Assembly (NCBI GenBank): GCA_963970005.1
Contig: CAXAMN010022017.1
Location: 393,826 to 457,825, forward strand
DNA length: 64,000 nt
Direction: 5' to 3'
Source of the DNA: Durusdinium trenchii
Lineage: Eukaryota > Sar > Dinophyceae > Suessiales > Symbiodiniaceae
The notes beneath the pieces were generated by a model that searched no databases, was not told the DNA's origin, and worked only from the letters and a program-made list of their open reading frames with translations. Position numbers and translations under genes: made by a program. Below are positions 40,772 through 51,871 of the stretch, piece after piece (within the stretch, counting starts at the first letter, position 1; each line of letters opens with the position of its first letter).

Positions 40772-41153
40772 CAACGGGACACCACTTGAGCGCCAAATCC
40801 CTTGGCGACACCTGTCGCTTCACCGCGCTGCCCGGCTCGGAGATTCACATCTGTTGGATTTTGTCCCCATGATTGGCTTCCTCGACCTTCTGCAGAGGGG
40901 TCCTTCCATCGCCGCGCTCTGCTGGGAAGGCGACGTCCCCTTTTATTGGGCGATAAAGCATCGTCTGGGAACCCTCCTCAGCGTGCTTCCCCTATGGATC
41001 CACATACCTTCTCAGAAGGTAGTTGGGCCTCCCAAGCCTACATCAATCGTCTCCAATCACCTTCTGAGAAGGTATGTGGATCCATAGGGTTCAATGGCAT
41101 GAGTCGTCGCAATCGCCTGGGCCTTCCAAGTGCGACGGACGGCTCTGACTTGG
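40772..41153 (+). CDS. Candidate exons split by a C element
   Basis: Exon 40772-41018 follows CCCCACTTCAG and reads HLLDFVPMIGFLDLLQRGPS then ALCWEGDVPFYWAIKHRLGT, ending inside element C1 at CTCAGAAG/GTAGTT. The AG at 41070-41071, in the other end of C1, reopens a frame (FNGMSRRNRLGLPSATDGSD) that ends at a perfect GTGAGTGG donor in phase 1. The implied 53-nt intron lies wholly inside the element. Without splicing, the left frame meets a stop soon after the element. This is consistent with an introner but is not proof. Confidence 0.4.
40990..41089. mobile_element. Family C palindromic element (copy C1)
   Basis: CCCTATGGATCCACATACCT to its exact inverse, with TTC on both sides. Full-length reference copy; AG/GT in both ends. 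Confidence 0.95.
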
Positions 41154-41619
41154 GTGAGTGGCGTCAGTCAAAGGCCGGCGTCCACCCCTGTTGTATCGAC
41201 AGCATGGTCCAATTGCTGTCTGTCCTATCGCCCATGATGGTCCACTCATCCTTCGGCGCCACTGTAGTTTTGCCATTGAGGAGGTCTTGTGTGAAGAGGC
41301 ATGCTTTGAGAGATTTGTTGGCAAGGATTGGCAAGGTCATTTTTCATGGCATGCACTTGGTGGTCCAGTGCCAACTTTTCGTGGCAGGTGCAGGGGGTCG
41401 GAGCGGTTTAATGAAGCGAATCGTGACCTTTGGACATTTCAGAAAACGGGAGACTCAAGCCAAAACTGCATAACTTGGCATCTTGATGTTGTCTTTGGAA
41501 GCGCTCAGAAAAAAAGAAACGCCTTGGCAGGGCGTAGCGCGGTGCGAACCTTGAGGTGACTTTGTGGATCGACCGAGCAGTTTGTTCTTTGGGACCTTGA
41601 CGAATATACCTTGTGAACC

Positions 41620-41730
41620 GTGAAGTGCAGATTTCATGGCATGCTCAGCAGCGCTTTGTGAACCTCGAAGTGCAGATTGCGTGGCAGGTGCGGCTTTGTG
41701 AACTGGAACTGCAGACTTCGTGCAGCGCTT
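41620..41730. repeat. Three-copy ~45-bp degenerate repeat
   Basis: GCTTTGTGAACCTCGAAGTG and CAGATTGCGTGGCA-like blocks recur three times with changes. Confidence 0.6.
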
Positions 41731-41754
41731 TGTGTAATTTTGGAAGTTGCATAT

Positions 41755-42240
41755 CTTTACAACTCTATAGACCTCCAGGCATGCAAACCTCTCTGGATCT
41801 CAAGATGTCAAGACCGCTACACCTATAAGGACTCTAGATCTGTCTGGATCTCAAAACCTCTAGACCTCCTACTTCGAGGCTTCATATCTCTGGATCGCAA
41901 GATGTTAAGAGGCCTAGACCTCTAGGTCTCCAGATCTCTAATCTCTCTGGATGTCTAGGCGTTGAGACATTCTATGCAACTCTATCCCAAGGCCTCCCCG
42001 GATCTAAAGACCTCTACAGCTCTGGAGCCCTATGCTTCTAGACCTTCAGGTGTCAGGCAGGCATACAGTCAGAACACTATGAGGCTTAGGTAGACATCAA
42101 ACGTCCAGATCTATAACTCTAGATGTGTGACCAACTCTCTGGATGTCCAGATCTTCACTCCGCTGGACACTCAAGACCAGACCTTCGTCGATCCCTGTAG
42201 ATGTCGACAGGCGTCGACATACGTCTAGACCTCAAAAGTA
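41755..42240. repeat. CTAGACCTCT / TCTGGATCTC low-complexity tract
   Basis: Degenerate short repeats built from CTAGA, CCTCT and TGGATCTCAAGA over almost 500 bp; no coding frame is credible here. Confidence 0.75.
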
Positions 42241-42691
42241 CTGTTTGGGGTCTCTGACGCTGGGATCATGTTTTTGTTTGCCGGGATAGCCAAGAACCAA
42301 TTATAGGCTAGTTGGCTATGTTGGCTTGGCTCAACTTTGATATGTTGGGCTTCTCATGAACCTGTCAAACGGATTTTGCGCGCTCCCGTTGTGAACTGAT
42401 CCGATACGAAGCGGGCGACCTCGTCAACCTGGAGAACGGTTTGGAGTGCCTGTTGCGATCTCGAAACCATGTGGATGGTATACCGTTTCTTTTTCCCACA
42501 GGGCTTGGGCAAAACATTGCAAAACACTCACTAAGCTCAAAACCAAGCTGGTGCACGCCAAAGGAGAATCAAGCATGTGATGCACAAAGAGGGTGAAAGC
42601 TGACGTGTGAACCTTGACCTGACCAAAAAGTCCCGGAGGGGTGCCCCACTGGAAACGATGATCCAACTTGAATGGCACATCCAAACCCAAT

Positions 42692-42793
42692 CCCTATGGA
42701 TCCACATACCTTCTCAGAAGGTAATTGGGCCCCTCTGGCGCCTACATCAATCGTCTCCAATCACCTTCTGAGAAGGTATGTGGATCCATAGGG
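42692..42793. mobile_element. Family C palindromic element (copy C2)
   Basis: CCCTATGGATCCACATACCT to its inverse, with AAT on both sides. As in C1, a 55-nt GT-AG span lies between the two ends, and the plus frames flanking it (DLTKKSRRGAPLETMIQLEW before, NLDKFRLFKVTQPETLNGSV after) are open. Confidence 0.95.
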
Positions 42794-43266
42794 AATTATG
42801 GACTACAGTATATAAATTTAGATAAATTTAGGCTCTTCAAAGTGACCCAGCCTGAGACCCTAAATGGTTCGGTCATGTTCGGCCTCTTTTCCAGGGTCAC
42901 AGCGGCTAGAGCCATCAAAAGGTCATGTCAGACTTGCCATCTACACGTCGCCTCGATGTATGGGTTCATGTTTGAGGCCTTTGCAGGGCCGGTGCATGTA
43001 ATTAGCAGTGTGTAATGAGCACCAAACATCACAAGAGGCGCTTCACAGATCTTCACAGCATCGTTGACTCAAATGAACACGCATCACATACTGTAAATAG
43101 ATGTCCGTGCAATGTGTTTTGGGAAAAAAAAAGATTTACCCTACCCAACCGACACTTCTGCACATTCCGAGTCTGATCTTCTCTTATTTCACTGCTCCCA
43201 AAAGCAGAACAAACATGGATCCGGTCCCGTGACCAGTCACCAGTCACCCCAATTCGGCAGGATCAC

Positions 43267-43446
43267 GGGGGGGGGTTCGTCCCACCTCCAAGGCTGCTGA
43301 AAAGGCTGGCGTTGGAGCGGAAGCTCTCTTGCGACAAGGTGGTCATCTGACCGCGATGGGCGCCGAAGCCGCCGATGGTGACCGGAGCCCGAGCGGATCG
43401 AGGACGACCGTGCAACTGCCGTACGCTGCCGAGCGGATCGAGGACG
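43267..43446 (-). CDS. Hypothetical protein, internal exon
   Basis: An excellent acceptor (GTTTCCACTCTCGGTCAG) opens a minus frame reading VLDPLGSVRQLHGRPRSARA then PVTIGGFGAHRGQMTTLSQE and ASLFSSLGGG, with GC3 near 70% and dense RNY codons. The donor is GTGATC. A diverged D element lies just upstream. No family was recognised. Confidence 0.5.
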
Positions 43447-43493
43447 CTGACCGAGAGTGGAAACATGTGATGCCAAGAGGGGTCAAGTGACCG

Positions 43494-43602
43494 TAAATAG
43501 GACCCGTAGCCTGGGGTACCGAACTGCTGGGGTACCGAACTGCTGGGGTACCGAACTGGGATAGTCGAACGTTCGGGTCCTTCAACCTCTGTTGGTGACC
43601 GT
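43494..43602. mobile_element. Family D element (copy D4) with 8-bp flanking repeat
   Basis: The right end GGGTCCTTCAACCTCTGTTG matches family D; the left end is truncated. GGGGTACCGAACTGCT is tandemly repeated inside. GTGACCGT occurs at 43486-43493 and 43595-43602. Confidence 0.75.
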
Positions 43603-44328
43603 GAACCCGAGATCGAGGGGAGAAAGAACACGACAGGCAGTTTCATTTGGTGACCCATGGTGACCCCGACGGGTCAAAGGCTGGTTCCAGGTGCTGTCTC
43701 CAAAATGGACCCTGGTCAGTGGCAGTTGCTTCTTCTCCCCTGTTCCATCTCGTTCCTCATTTGCATCCTCCTCAAAACACAGCCGAAACCAAACAACGCA
43801 CAAAAATACATGGTTTGTGATAGTTCGTGTCTTCTCCTCCACCTTCAAGGTGACCTTTTGAGATCGCAGAATGTCACCCACCCCTCCGAAGGGGTCACGA
43901 ACTGAAGGTCCTGGCGCTCACATGCATCACGTGCGCCACACCGGATCCCAGCCCCCCCAGTGGGAATCCCTCAGGTCTTGGAACCCGACTGAACCAAGGT
44001 GGGCCCGACGGTTCTCCCGACCTCCTGTGCCCTAAGACAGTCGGCGTATCGCGGTGTGGAACGGCCTCGGGTGGGTGCACTTCCTTTTCCAAGGTCACCT
44101 GAGTTCACGGCAGGTTGGGGCGCCACGTCGCGATGTGTCGCCTGGTGAATTCTTGATGGAGCGCAAGCGATGTGTCGCATGAATGAATACCTGTTCTCTA
44201 CATGGACACACCCCTCCAGAGGCAGAAGTGATATGAAGTGATTAGTGATTAGTGGTCTCGCTTTTTGCCCCTTCTGGCTCTTGTCCGAGAGGAGCACACT
44301 AACTTACACACTACTAATCAATTACATG

Positions 44329-44408
44329 CCAGCACCTTCAAAGGGGTCACCAATGGAAGCCCCTACACTACCTAGGGACCTCCAGCCAGGACACCCCTTT
44401 GAAGGTCC
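44329..44408. mobile_element. Family B element (copy B9)
   Basis: CCAGCACCTTCAAAGGGG to CCCCTTTGAAGGTCC; the core is shared with the copy at 38.2 kb. Confidence 0.75.
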
Positions 44409-44491
44409 ATATACATGAACATACACTATAGCTATAAGGCTATGGTTCTTGATCGATCCCGAGGTCCATGGGTCGGACTGCCTGCCTTCAC

Positions 44492-47400
44492 CGTCTCCCC
44501 AGGCTGCACATCATCTGGCAGCATCACCTCATACTCCTTGCCCTCGTGCCTCGGTCGAACGCCCGAGTTCGGTGGCTTCGCACGGCGTGGCTTCGCACGG
44601 CGAAGAGCGCTTTGGACGGAACGTCGCACCGGCGAACGTCGTGCGGCGGGAGCACGGAAAAACGCAGGTGTTTCCCACCGCCCACACAATGGGATCCAAA
44701 CAGCGGTCTGATGGTCTGATGGTCTGATGGCTCTGGCGGTTTTCGGGGTCGGTTTTCATCTGTTCTCAATGTAATTAGGTCTTTCCCAAACACTCCAGGG
44801 GACTGCCATATATGCCAACATTGACCCCTCAAACCACCCCATATGGAGTGTCTGGGTTATAGGTCATTTTTGTTGCGCCGCCATGGATCGTCTCCGAATG
44901 ATCAATTAAGAGAAAAACACACCCCGTGCGGGAAGACGAGCATGCGTCCAGCTTCGAGATTTCATGCGCTTTCACTGGTTCCTGATTTGGGTCCAAGCCT
45001 CGTTTTGGGTGGCTCACTGCCATAGTGTGGATTCTGGTACACCAGCATCTGTGAGTGAACTCTACAAGCGGACAGGAAACGATCCCAGCGGTTTTGCCGT
45101 AGGGTTTCGCATGGTTTCCGGCCTCTCCAGGCACATCGAACTCGGGGGGCTGGATTTGGAACAAGGGTCCAAGACCCAGTCATAAAAGAATCCCTTTCAG
45201 AAACCCATCACCAGCAAGTTCCAGCTTTAGGGTATTCTTGGCTCGACCCATCCATTGAGAGCGGATCGGACAGGGCCATTCAGGGCCCCTCCAAGTTCAG
45301 CCCTGCATGCAAGTTCCGGAAGGTCCTTCTCTCACCCTTCAGGGTTTCCATCATGGTCAGTTCGCTGAATAAATTCATTAAACCGCCTAGAAGGTTGAAA
45401 CACATGGAAACCTATCACTTGCCTCGATCAATATTCAGGACACCCCAAAACTCTCTAGTGTTCCGGAAATTGCCCGGTTTCGTCAGACCCAAATGATTCT
45501 GTTATTGATTGATTGACCATCAGGGACCCATGAAACACCTGGTGAACCTCCTTTCAAACCCATCCGGCAAACCTTGGACCCTCCATAGCAGGGGTCCGGA
45601 TCCTGAAAACTATGTGTTGGAGGGCGGGGCCCAGGTTTTGAGGGCCGACGAATCGAGCTTTCGATCACCGTCGATGACCTGCTGAGGTCAGATTCGGTCA
45701 GATTGTTCACTCCAACAAAAACGTCTCATCCCACTCATCGCGTGTTGTGAGCTTCGGTCACGAAGTACCCACACACCCGTGGGCAACCTTTAGCTTCACA
45801 TCATCGAGGAGCATGAACACACTCCAATGTCGACTTGGTGCCAGCGCTCTGCACATGTCAAAAAAAACGAGGTCCTTGCCCGAGAAACGCCCGTTAAGCA
45901 AGGCAAATGCCTTGATTGAGGCTTTAAACGAAAGAGCCGCGCCACATGCGAGAAGGAAAGAAGAAACAACATGGGGCGTACAAGAGCTGTATGGTCATTG
46001 GCCTCTAGCAAATGAATCCAACCCTCGCCATGGTGCTCAACCACCAAGCTATCTCCAGGAGCAAAGTCATTGGGCACCACCAGTTGAATCTTCACATGCC
46101 CCTCCTCCTGGCAAATCTGCACATCTTTGGATCTGTGCAGATCGGTTGATCATCGTACTGTAGAAAAAAACAACCCCCAACAAAATAACGTTGTAAGAAA
46201 CCTGAGACCCCCCGAACCCGAATGTGAGATATAAGTGAAAGGAGCGGATGGATGTCAGACATTACATGGGACAGCAACTGAAAAAACTTACGCAGTATCC
46301 AGAACTATTTTTACAGTCTATATCTTCTTATACCCAAACACTCCATGTATGCCATATATGCCTACTTTGACCCCCCCAAACCACCCCAATGTAGATATAT
46401 GGCATACATGGAGTGTCTGGGATAGGGGTGGGCGTTTCTTCATCAACCGTCGACCTCACGGGGCCCTGTGCGCGAATTCGGGAACGCGCTCGTTGGTGGA
46501 ATTCAATCCATATTCCTTAAGACATTGCTGTCCAATTCACCGGAGAAAAAAGCTCACAAACGTTTCGAACCCCAGGAGATTCACCCAGGAACTGGGAGAT
46601 TCACCCAGGAACTGGGAGAGTTCACGCACGCTTACGCACCAAAGTTCACACCAACACCGCTGACGCCCAAAACCCGGGCGAACCACGGCCGACGCCGTGA
46701 TTCGGGTGACAGCGACCCGTTTGGTCTCCACCCCGAGGACCTCCGCCCGAAGGCGACGTTTCAGCATGCTGAAGCAAGCCCCGTCCGTTCGTACAGTCGT
46801 TTCAGATGGCACCAATGACCCCAAGTTTGGTGCTTTATATGGACCCCATGTAAAGGACATCTTAGGGTGAGTGCCATCTACTCCATCCCCAACCGGTTTG
46901 TGAATTGGAACATGCTCATTGGAGTGAGTGGTGGTGGTTTGCGTGGCCCCCCCCCCCCGGTTGGTTCAGACTCTTTCAACTCCGAGCCAGTGGAGTTCCG
47001 GGACCCTGACTCAGAGGGGAATTAGAACGTTTCATGTTGAGTGGGGCAAGAAACCCCAGGCCCATCTTCTAACACAACCAGTGCTATTCGACCCTGCCTG
47101 GCACCCACCCCTGGCACCCCTAACCTCAGGCAGTGGGCCAAGGAGTGGGGAAAAATGCCTCCCCGGAAAGGTGCAACACCGGTCACGTCCAGTACCGAAC
47201 GACCTCCCAGGTAGGTCAACATGGTCAACCAAGGTATTTTGGGCGACCCAAAGCCCCCCCTTAACAAACTAACCATGACAACTCTTTGTGGTTGTTTCAA
47301 GTCAAAACATGCAAAACGGGTTGTTTGTTCTGTAGTGTGGATGCAAAAAGCCCCAGGAGTCAAGCCAGTCAAGCCTTTCCCACCCTCAAACGCTCAAATA

Positions 47401-47964
47401 CGCCAGCTTTTTGTAGGACCTTCGGTGGTTTCGTCGGGTCTTGACGAACCACCAGGCAATCTCTTGAAACATCGTCGGTGGTTTCGTCGGTTCTTCGATC
47501 TCCCTCCCTGCTAACCGTAACCATTTGCTTCGTTGGTTTCGTCGGTTCTTCGATCTCCCTCCCTGCTAACCATTTGCTTCAAATCCGAGACAGTGCGGCA
47601 GTGACGAGAAAGCCAGTTGCCTTATGCAAACCAAGGACGCCTTATGCATCCCGTGACAGGCCACCGGTTTTCTTCGTGTTTCTCCACAAAACCTGTGTCT
47701 CTTCCATCTCTCGTCCATCCCAAATAGTTATATTCACGATGTTTTACGCGGCTTTACACATGTTGAGACGGATTCACCGAAGTCGGTGCGTCTTACAAGC
47801 CAGTCTGCCTTCATACCCCCCCAAAAAAGACGCCCTGAATCCCTTCCAGATCAGGTGCTTTTTTCGTTGTTCTCCAAAAGGAAAAAAAACGGGTCGCTGT
47901 CCTCATCGTCGTCCTTGAGTTTGACCCGCATCGTCTGTCCGGGTTGCATTCCCTCCGGCACTTC
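44492..47964 (-). CDS. Exons with a V-P-x-G-x-x-P-G motif
   Basis: Three minus-strand exons share a motif. At 47891-47964 (acceptor GATCCACTGAG): EVPEGMQPGQTMRVKLKDDD. At 45982-46107 (42 codons, phase 0 to 0, donor GTACGC): VKIQLVVPNDFAPGDSLVVE. At about 44492-44620 (donor GTGAAGG): KEYEVMLPDDVQPGETV. The pattern is hydrophobic-V-P-[END]-[GD]-x-x-P-G-x-[ST/L]-x-V, often near YEV. Similar short repeats occur in various protist proteins, but I cannot name a family. Whether these form one gene is inferred from order and strand; exons in between are missing. No membrane segment was seen. Confidence 0.45.
44785..44856. mobile_element. Family A element (copy A12)
   Basis: CCCAAACACTCCAGGGGACT to CCATATGGAGTGTCTGGG; short core. 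Confidence 0.85.
46333..46421. mobile_element. Family A element (copy A13)
   Basis: CCCAAACACTCC to GGAGTGTCTGGG with ATA on both sides and the GACCCCCCCAAACCACCCC core. Confidence 0.95.
46576..46620. repeat. Two-copy 20-bp tandem repeat
   Basis: GAGATTCACCCAGGAACTGG twice in tandem. Confidence 0.9.
47477..47572. repeat. Two-copy ~59-bp tandem repeat
   Basis: GGTTTCGTCGGTTCTTCGAT and the following CTCCCTCCCTGCTAACC occur twice. Confidence 0.9.
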
Positions 47965-48679
47965 CTCAGTGGATCGAGCAGTCATTTTAACCCACATTCC
48001 CAGAATTCACGTTTGTTTTGGGATGGCAATCCTGTTTTGGGACTGTGTACTTCAAAACTCTTGAAGCACAAAGATTGTTCTGCTTACACTTGCGTGTTTA
48101 TCACCAATGCGGCGGCGTCTCTTAAAACATATATCCTTGTTACGGACTCTGAAATATACACGCAACATAGTTACATGGGTGTGTAAGGGAAATAGACCCG
48201 TCTCTACTCTACCCGTTGGGCCGCGGTGTCTTCACCGAAGTGGGACGAGAACCATCCACCGCCCCACCCGCCAAAACCGTAGCAAGTGAGTTTGGGCTGG
48301 CATGAGTCCCACCAAAGACCGAGCGTGATCCAGCCATTCTTCTTATCCAAAAGGCTCAGCTTAAATCGCAAACTGCTACACCTTTGAGGCCCCAAACCCT
48401 AGTTTGTGAGGGTCAAAGCCCCAGCTATCATGCTCCAGCCAGAGTGGCTAGTTACGGCTAGTTACTTCTCGATCCAGGCCAGGTGCGGAACATTGGGGGT
48501 CACAGGTTGGCAGGGGAGCAATTGCAGGAAAACCGACCTACAAGCTACAAAAAACAATCAAACCACTTCAACATATTCAATATCGTTCCAAAGGTGTATC
48601 ATACGCGGCGATTGCTGTGAACAGAAGGAGGAAAACCAACAAGGATCAACAAGGTGTAGATAGACGGAACGTCTTAAAG

Positions 48680-48826
48680 TCAAATCCTCCGCGTGTTGTG
48701 CCCAGTGGCTAGCTCATACTCCTCTCCCTCGAAGAGTACGTGGAAAATCTCCCCAGCCTTCGAGATGTGCGACGGCCGGCCCCCGCCCCAACGGCCACGT
48801 CGGTTTCGATTGCATGGTTGTAGCTG
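48680..48826 (-). CDS. Last exon with related GE-x-F-x-V/EYEL motif
   Basis: A 49-codon minus frame in phase 0 from GGAGCATCCAG to a TGA: RPSHISKAGEIFHVLFEGEE then YELATGH. GEIFHV-LFEGEEYEL matches the second half of the motif in the exons at 44.5-49.3 kb. The stop makes it the end of a gene distinct from the downstream motif exons, or an alternative 3' end. Confidence 0.45.
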   Translation of the reverse strand, partial: QLQPCNRNRRGRWGGGRPSHISKAGEIFHVLFEGEEYELATGHNTRRI

Positions 48827-48935
48827 CTGGATGCTCCGCTCTGATCTGGATGTACCTGCGTGGAATTTCCCCCCAACTGCCAGAGTTTCCTAGGCCAAAT
48901 GCCAGGGCCGTTCCCGGACTTGACTTGGAGGGCCG

Positions 48936-49289
48936 TTAGGGCCGTCTGGCACCTGGACTTGCACTTGCACGGCCATCTTCGATCCCCGACCATGCACCCC
49001 AATCTTCGAAAAGAGGAGTGTGTCTTGGCACGAAGAACGCCCACGGCACGAAGAACGTCCGTGATCCACTTCGGAACATCGGATCCACACTGCCCTGCAG
49101 CTCATCTTCACCCCCCCAAGCACGGTCCGGAGTCCAGAGTCCCAGCTCGTCGTTGTTGAGCCCCGAAACCCCGTTCCGAAGGTCCGGAGGGGCCTTGAGA
49201 CCTTCAGGGAGGTCCACCTCGACCTCCTTGCCATCCTTACCCGCTTGCCGCCCCTCAGCCAGCACGGTCACGGTGAACATGCATGGCAT
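48936..49289 (-). CDS. Hypothetical protein with VTV-x-EG / VDLPEG motif
   Basis: The minus frame reads MPCMFTVTVLAEGRQAGKDG then KEVEVDLPEGLKAPPDLRNG and NNDELGLWTPDRAWGGEDEL. It carries the same V-x-V...PEG-x-x-P theme as the exons further along the strand. An ATG at 49289 or 49406 could start it. A GTAAGG inside (49229-49234) is a possible donor, so the first and second halves may be separate exons. GC3 is about 66%. Confidence 0.4.
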   Translation of the reverse strand: MPCMFTVTVLAEGRQAGKDGKEVEVDLPEGLKAPPDLRNGVSGLNNDELGLWTPDRAWGGEDELQGSVDPMFRSGSRTFFVPWAFFVPRHTPLFEDWGAWSGIEDGRASASPGARRP

Positions 49290-49802
49290 GGAGCGGCGTC
49301 TGGTCTTCGTGTCTGGTTGGTGTTTTGGCTGCTGACTCGAGCAGTGGTTGCTCGTGCGCGGTTGCTGAAGCGTAGTTTCTGAATTTGGTGTTTTAGTTGC
49401 TGACACGTGTTTCGGAACACTTGGCAGCTGACGTTGTCAATGTCCATCTGAAAAAAGAACTGAGCAGGCAGATCTGCTGGATCTGCCTGCCTTCCGATCT
49501 AAGCTCCCGCGCCAAGCGTGGGGCGTTGTGCATCACTGCGGCGGCCAAGGCCTAGCTGTGATAGCTCACCACCCAACAGCCGCCAAACCCCCACGCGAGT
49601 CACCTGCTGGAATCTCTTCCGAGGAGAATAAGAAGATCAGCGCCCCCGGCGTTTTTGGCTCCAAAAGAGGAAAGGACATTGAAGATCACAGGCTTGTCAA
49701 AAAAAAACATAGACCTCCGAAATAAGATCGATTTGTCGCACACTGTGCATGTCCACCTCTGACTCTGTGCAAACCATGGCTCTATGCCACGAAATCAGCC
49801 AC

Positions 49803-50136
49803 CTCGGTCGCCGAAAGCAGCCACCCGCGGACCCTCGCCTCATGCGCCCGTAAGACCTGCGACTCCTGAGGCGAAGTGACTCCCTCCGAGTCCGCGGCAA
49901 CGGAGCAGCGAACTGACTCAGTTCGGGGCAGGAGACAAAACGAGAAGTTCGGGGCTTGGACCATTCGACCAGCAAAAAAAAACACTTCAAAGTCCATGCC
50001 CAACCCCTGAGTCGTGGCCAGTTCGCGGTTTTGAGAGGCTCCAGGTGGCTCGGTGGAGACCGGAAAGTGGGAAACACAGGAGGCTCCAGTGGCAGGTGCT
50101 CCCCAGGCGTCTTCTTCAAGAGTGCCCCTCAAAAGT
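49803..50136 (-). CDS. Two exons of a hypothetical minus-strand gene
   Basis: Exon 49986-50136 (acceptor CAGTTCAGCAG, donor GTGTTT) reads RGTLEEDAWGAPATGASCVS then STEPPGASQNRELATTQGLG. Exon 49803-49912 follows an excellent acceptor (GTCTCCTGCCCCGAACTGAG, then TCAG) and reads RCSVAADSEGVTSPQESQVL then RAHEARVRGWLLSATE before GTGGCT. The phase between them does not match with these exact sites, so one boundary is misplaced or an exon is missing. No family was recognised. Confidence 0.45.
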
Positions 50137-50674
50137 CTGCTGAACTGCACATGGCTCCTGGCGGGTGCGTCCTGGGAATCGTCTGGCTGAAGAGGCTGCC
50201 ACCAAATGGCCAGTCATGGTTGCTGAGATGTCTTGCTCTCCACTACCCGCCAAAGACCTACGAAGCAATTCGCCCACATACAGTATAGAAGTCAACATGT
50301 TCATGTCGGTTGAATGGATTCCAACTGCAACGAAACAAAGAAGTGCTTGAAACAGAAATCAGGCACTTCAAAAACCAAAACACAGCCCCTCTTGGGCTTT
50401 AATGGTGCTTCCACAACTAAGATCCGAAGGTCACAAGTGGGTACAGTAGTGGAAACTTGTACATCTTCCTAACCACCGCACCAGGCCTCCAGGATTGTGT
50501 TTGTTGCCGTTTTGTAGCTACCCTCAGCTACCCTGAGCTGCTTCTGCTGCTTCTCCTCCTCGATCTGAGCTTTGTCTTCAGCGGCCCGGTTCTGCGCATG
50601 CCCGATGAGGGCCTCCAGAACGCGCCGACGCCGTGAGCAAAAAGGTATCCAGTGACCTGATACAGGACACGGTT

Positions 50675-50735
50675 ATTTGGGGTACCTCAGGGATAGTTTA
50701 TAGGGTTCTTCAACCTCTGTTGGTGGATGTATTAG
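50675..50735. mobile_element. Family D fragment (copy D5)
   Basis: GGGGTACCTCAGGGATAGTT and GGGTTCTTCAACCTCTGTTG only. Confidence 0.65.
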
Positions 50736-50889
50736 TATGTAAGGCGTCAGGAGTTCAATTCCAAACTCCCATACCACCCAAGTGTCGAATAGTTACATGC
50801 TTCTGGAAGTCCAGTGACTCCTTTTGACCCTCTGTTGAGTGGATCATGAGTCAGGTGGTTACATATTAGATGGAAAATAGATCGTCAGG

Positions 50890-50927
50890 GGGGGTCTATG
50901 AATCACCCGAACTGGGTGATGCTGGTA
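50890..50927. mobile_element. Family B right-end fragment
   Basis: CACCCGAACTGGGTGATGCTGG is the CACCC subtype, directly before A14 (sequence written in two parts: CACCCGAACTGG, GTGATGCTGG). Confidence 0.5.
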
Positions 50928-50932
50928 TATAG

Positions 50933-51014
50933 CCCATACACTCCATGTAAATATGGAATATATACCTATACATTGACCCCTCTGGTCCTATGGCAGTCCC
51001 ATGGAGTGTATGGG
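50933..51014. mobile_element. Family A element (copy A14)
   Basis: CCCATACACTCC to GGAGTGTATGGG with TAG on both sides. Confidence 0.9.
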
Positions 51015-51020
51015 TAGGTG

Positions 51021-51431
51021 TTAACTGCATCCGACCTCGGAAGTTCTCTTAGCAGAAAAAACACCACCTGCCTCAAGTCGTGACCCTCTTTTGAGGGGGG
51101 GAGGGATTACCATTCTAATGCCTAAAATAAGGCTTTTTCGAAGGGGGCTCACACCACGAGAAGCGTCTGGTTGCCCATCCGAAAACCACCCAAAACCACA
51201 CCACTTGACCCTCGCACCTGCACAGCTAAGGCCTGAGCCCGGTCGAGCAAAGCTCGACCCGATCGGGCCAAGAGCTGCAAAACAGAACCGACGACTGGAC
51301 GTGTCACCGGGGTCTCTTCGGTTCACCCCCGGAAATGCCAAGACATTGGGCTTCTTTTGCGGACGGCCCGAACGGGTCTTTCCAAAGAAAGCCAGGAGTA
51401 CTAGTACGGCAGTTCGATTCGGGCGTATCAT
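51021..51431 (-). CDS. Open frame, 136 codons, hypothetical
   Basis: The minus frame contains VLAFPGVNRRDPGDTSSRRF and FAALGPIGSSFARPGSGLSC. The plus strand has a 124-codon frame over the same DNA. Composition is moderately coding-like; no splice sites are convincing. Confidence 0.25.
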   Translation of the reverse strand: MIRPNRTAVLVLLAFFGKTRSGRPQKKPNVLAFPGVNRRDPGDTSSRRFCFAALGPIGSSFARPGSGLSCAGARVKWCGFGWFSDGQPDASRGVSPLRKSLILGIRMVIPPPLKRGSRLEAGGVFSAKRTSEVGCS

Positions 51432-51704
51432 GATGTATAAACAATATACATTAGATCTTAGATGATCCTATGTTGCACAAAAGAAAGGATCCAGATGTGC
51501 AGTCCAGATGTTTGGTCTGTCTCCTCCCCGAGCCCTGACGATCGAAGTATCCACCGGATGACCGGATCAGCACCGGGAGGACCGTTTGATGGTTTGTTGG
51601 GGTTTGATGGTTCTGTAAGAGTTGGATATCGTAGGCTATGAGATCTTCACAGCCAGAAGACTGGAGTAGTGAAAATAGGTTTTGTATCGCTGTGATCTAT
51701 CTAA

Positions 51705-51705
51705 G

Positions 51706-51748
<43 letters not shown>
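51705..51748. repeat. (TATC)n microsatellite
   Basis: About eleven TATC units. Confidence 0.95.
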
Positions 51749-51802
51749 ACATTATTATTTATCAATCTATACGTTGAGTATGTCCTATTCCCTGTAACTT
51801 GG

Positions 51803-51871
51803 ATGACCATGGTTCCGTTGCAGGCCTCCTTCAAAAATAGTGATGCTCTTGTTTACCGACTGTTACAGGTA
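51803..51871. repeat. Family J dispersed element
   Basis: CCATGGTTCCGTTGCAGGCC left and CCGACTGTTACAGGT right, matching 34553-34638. Confidence 0.65.

Noticed and set aside
40802..41473. 223-codon plus frame across C1 as one gene
   Set aside because: Left of C1 another frame has clearly better codon composition and an acceptor, so the unbroken frame is probably accidental.
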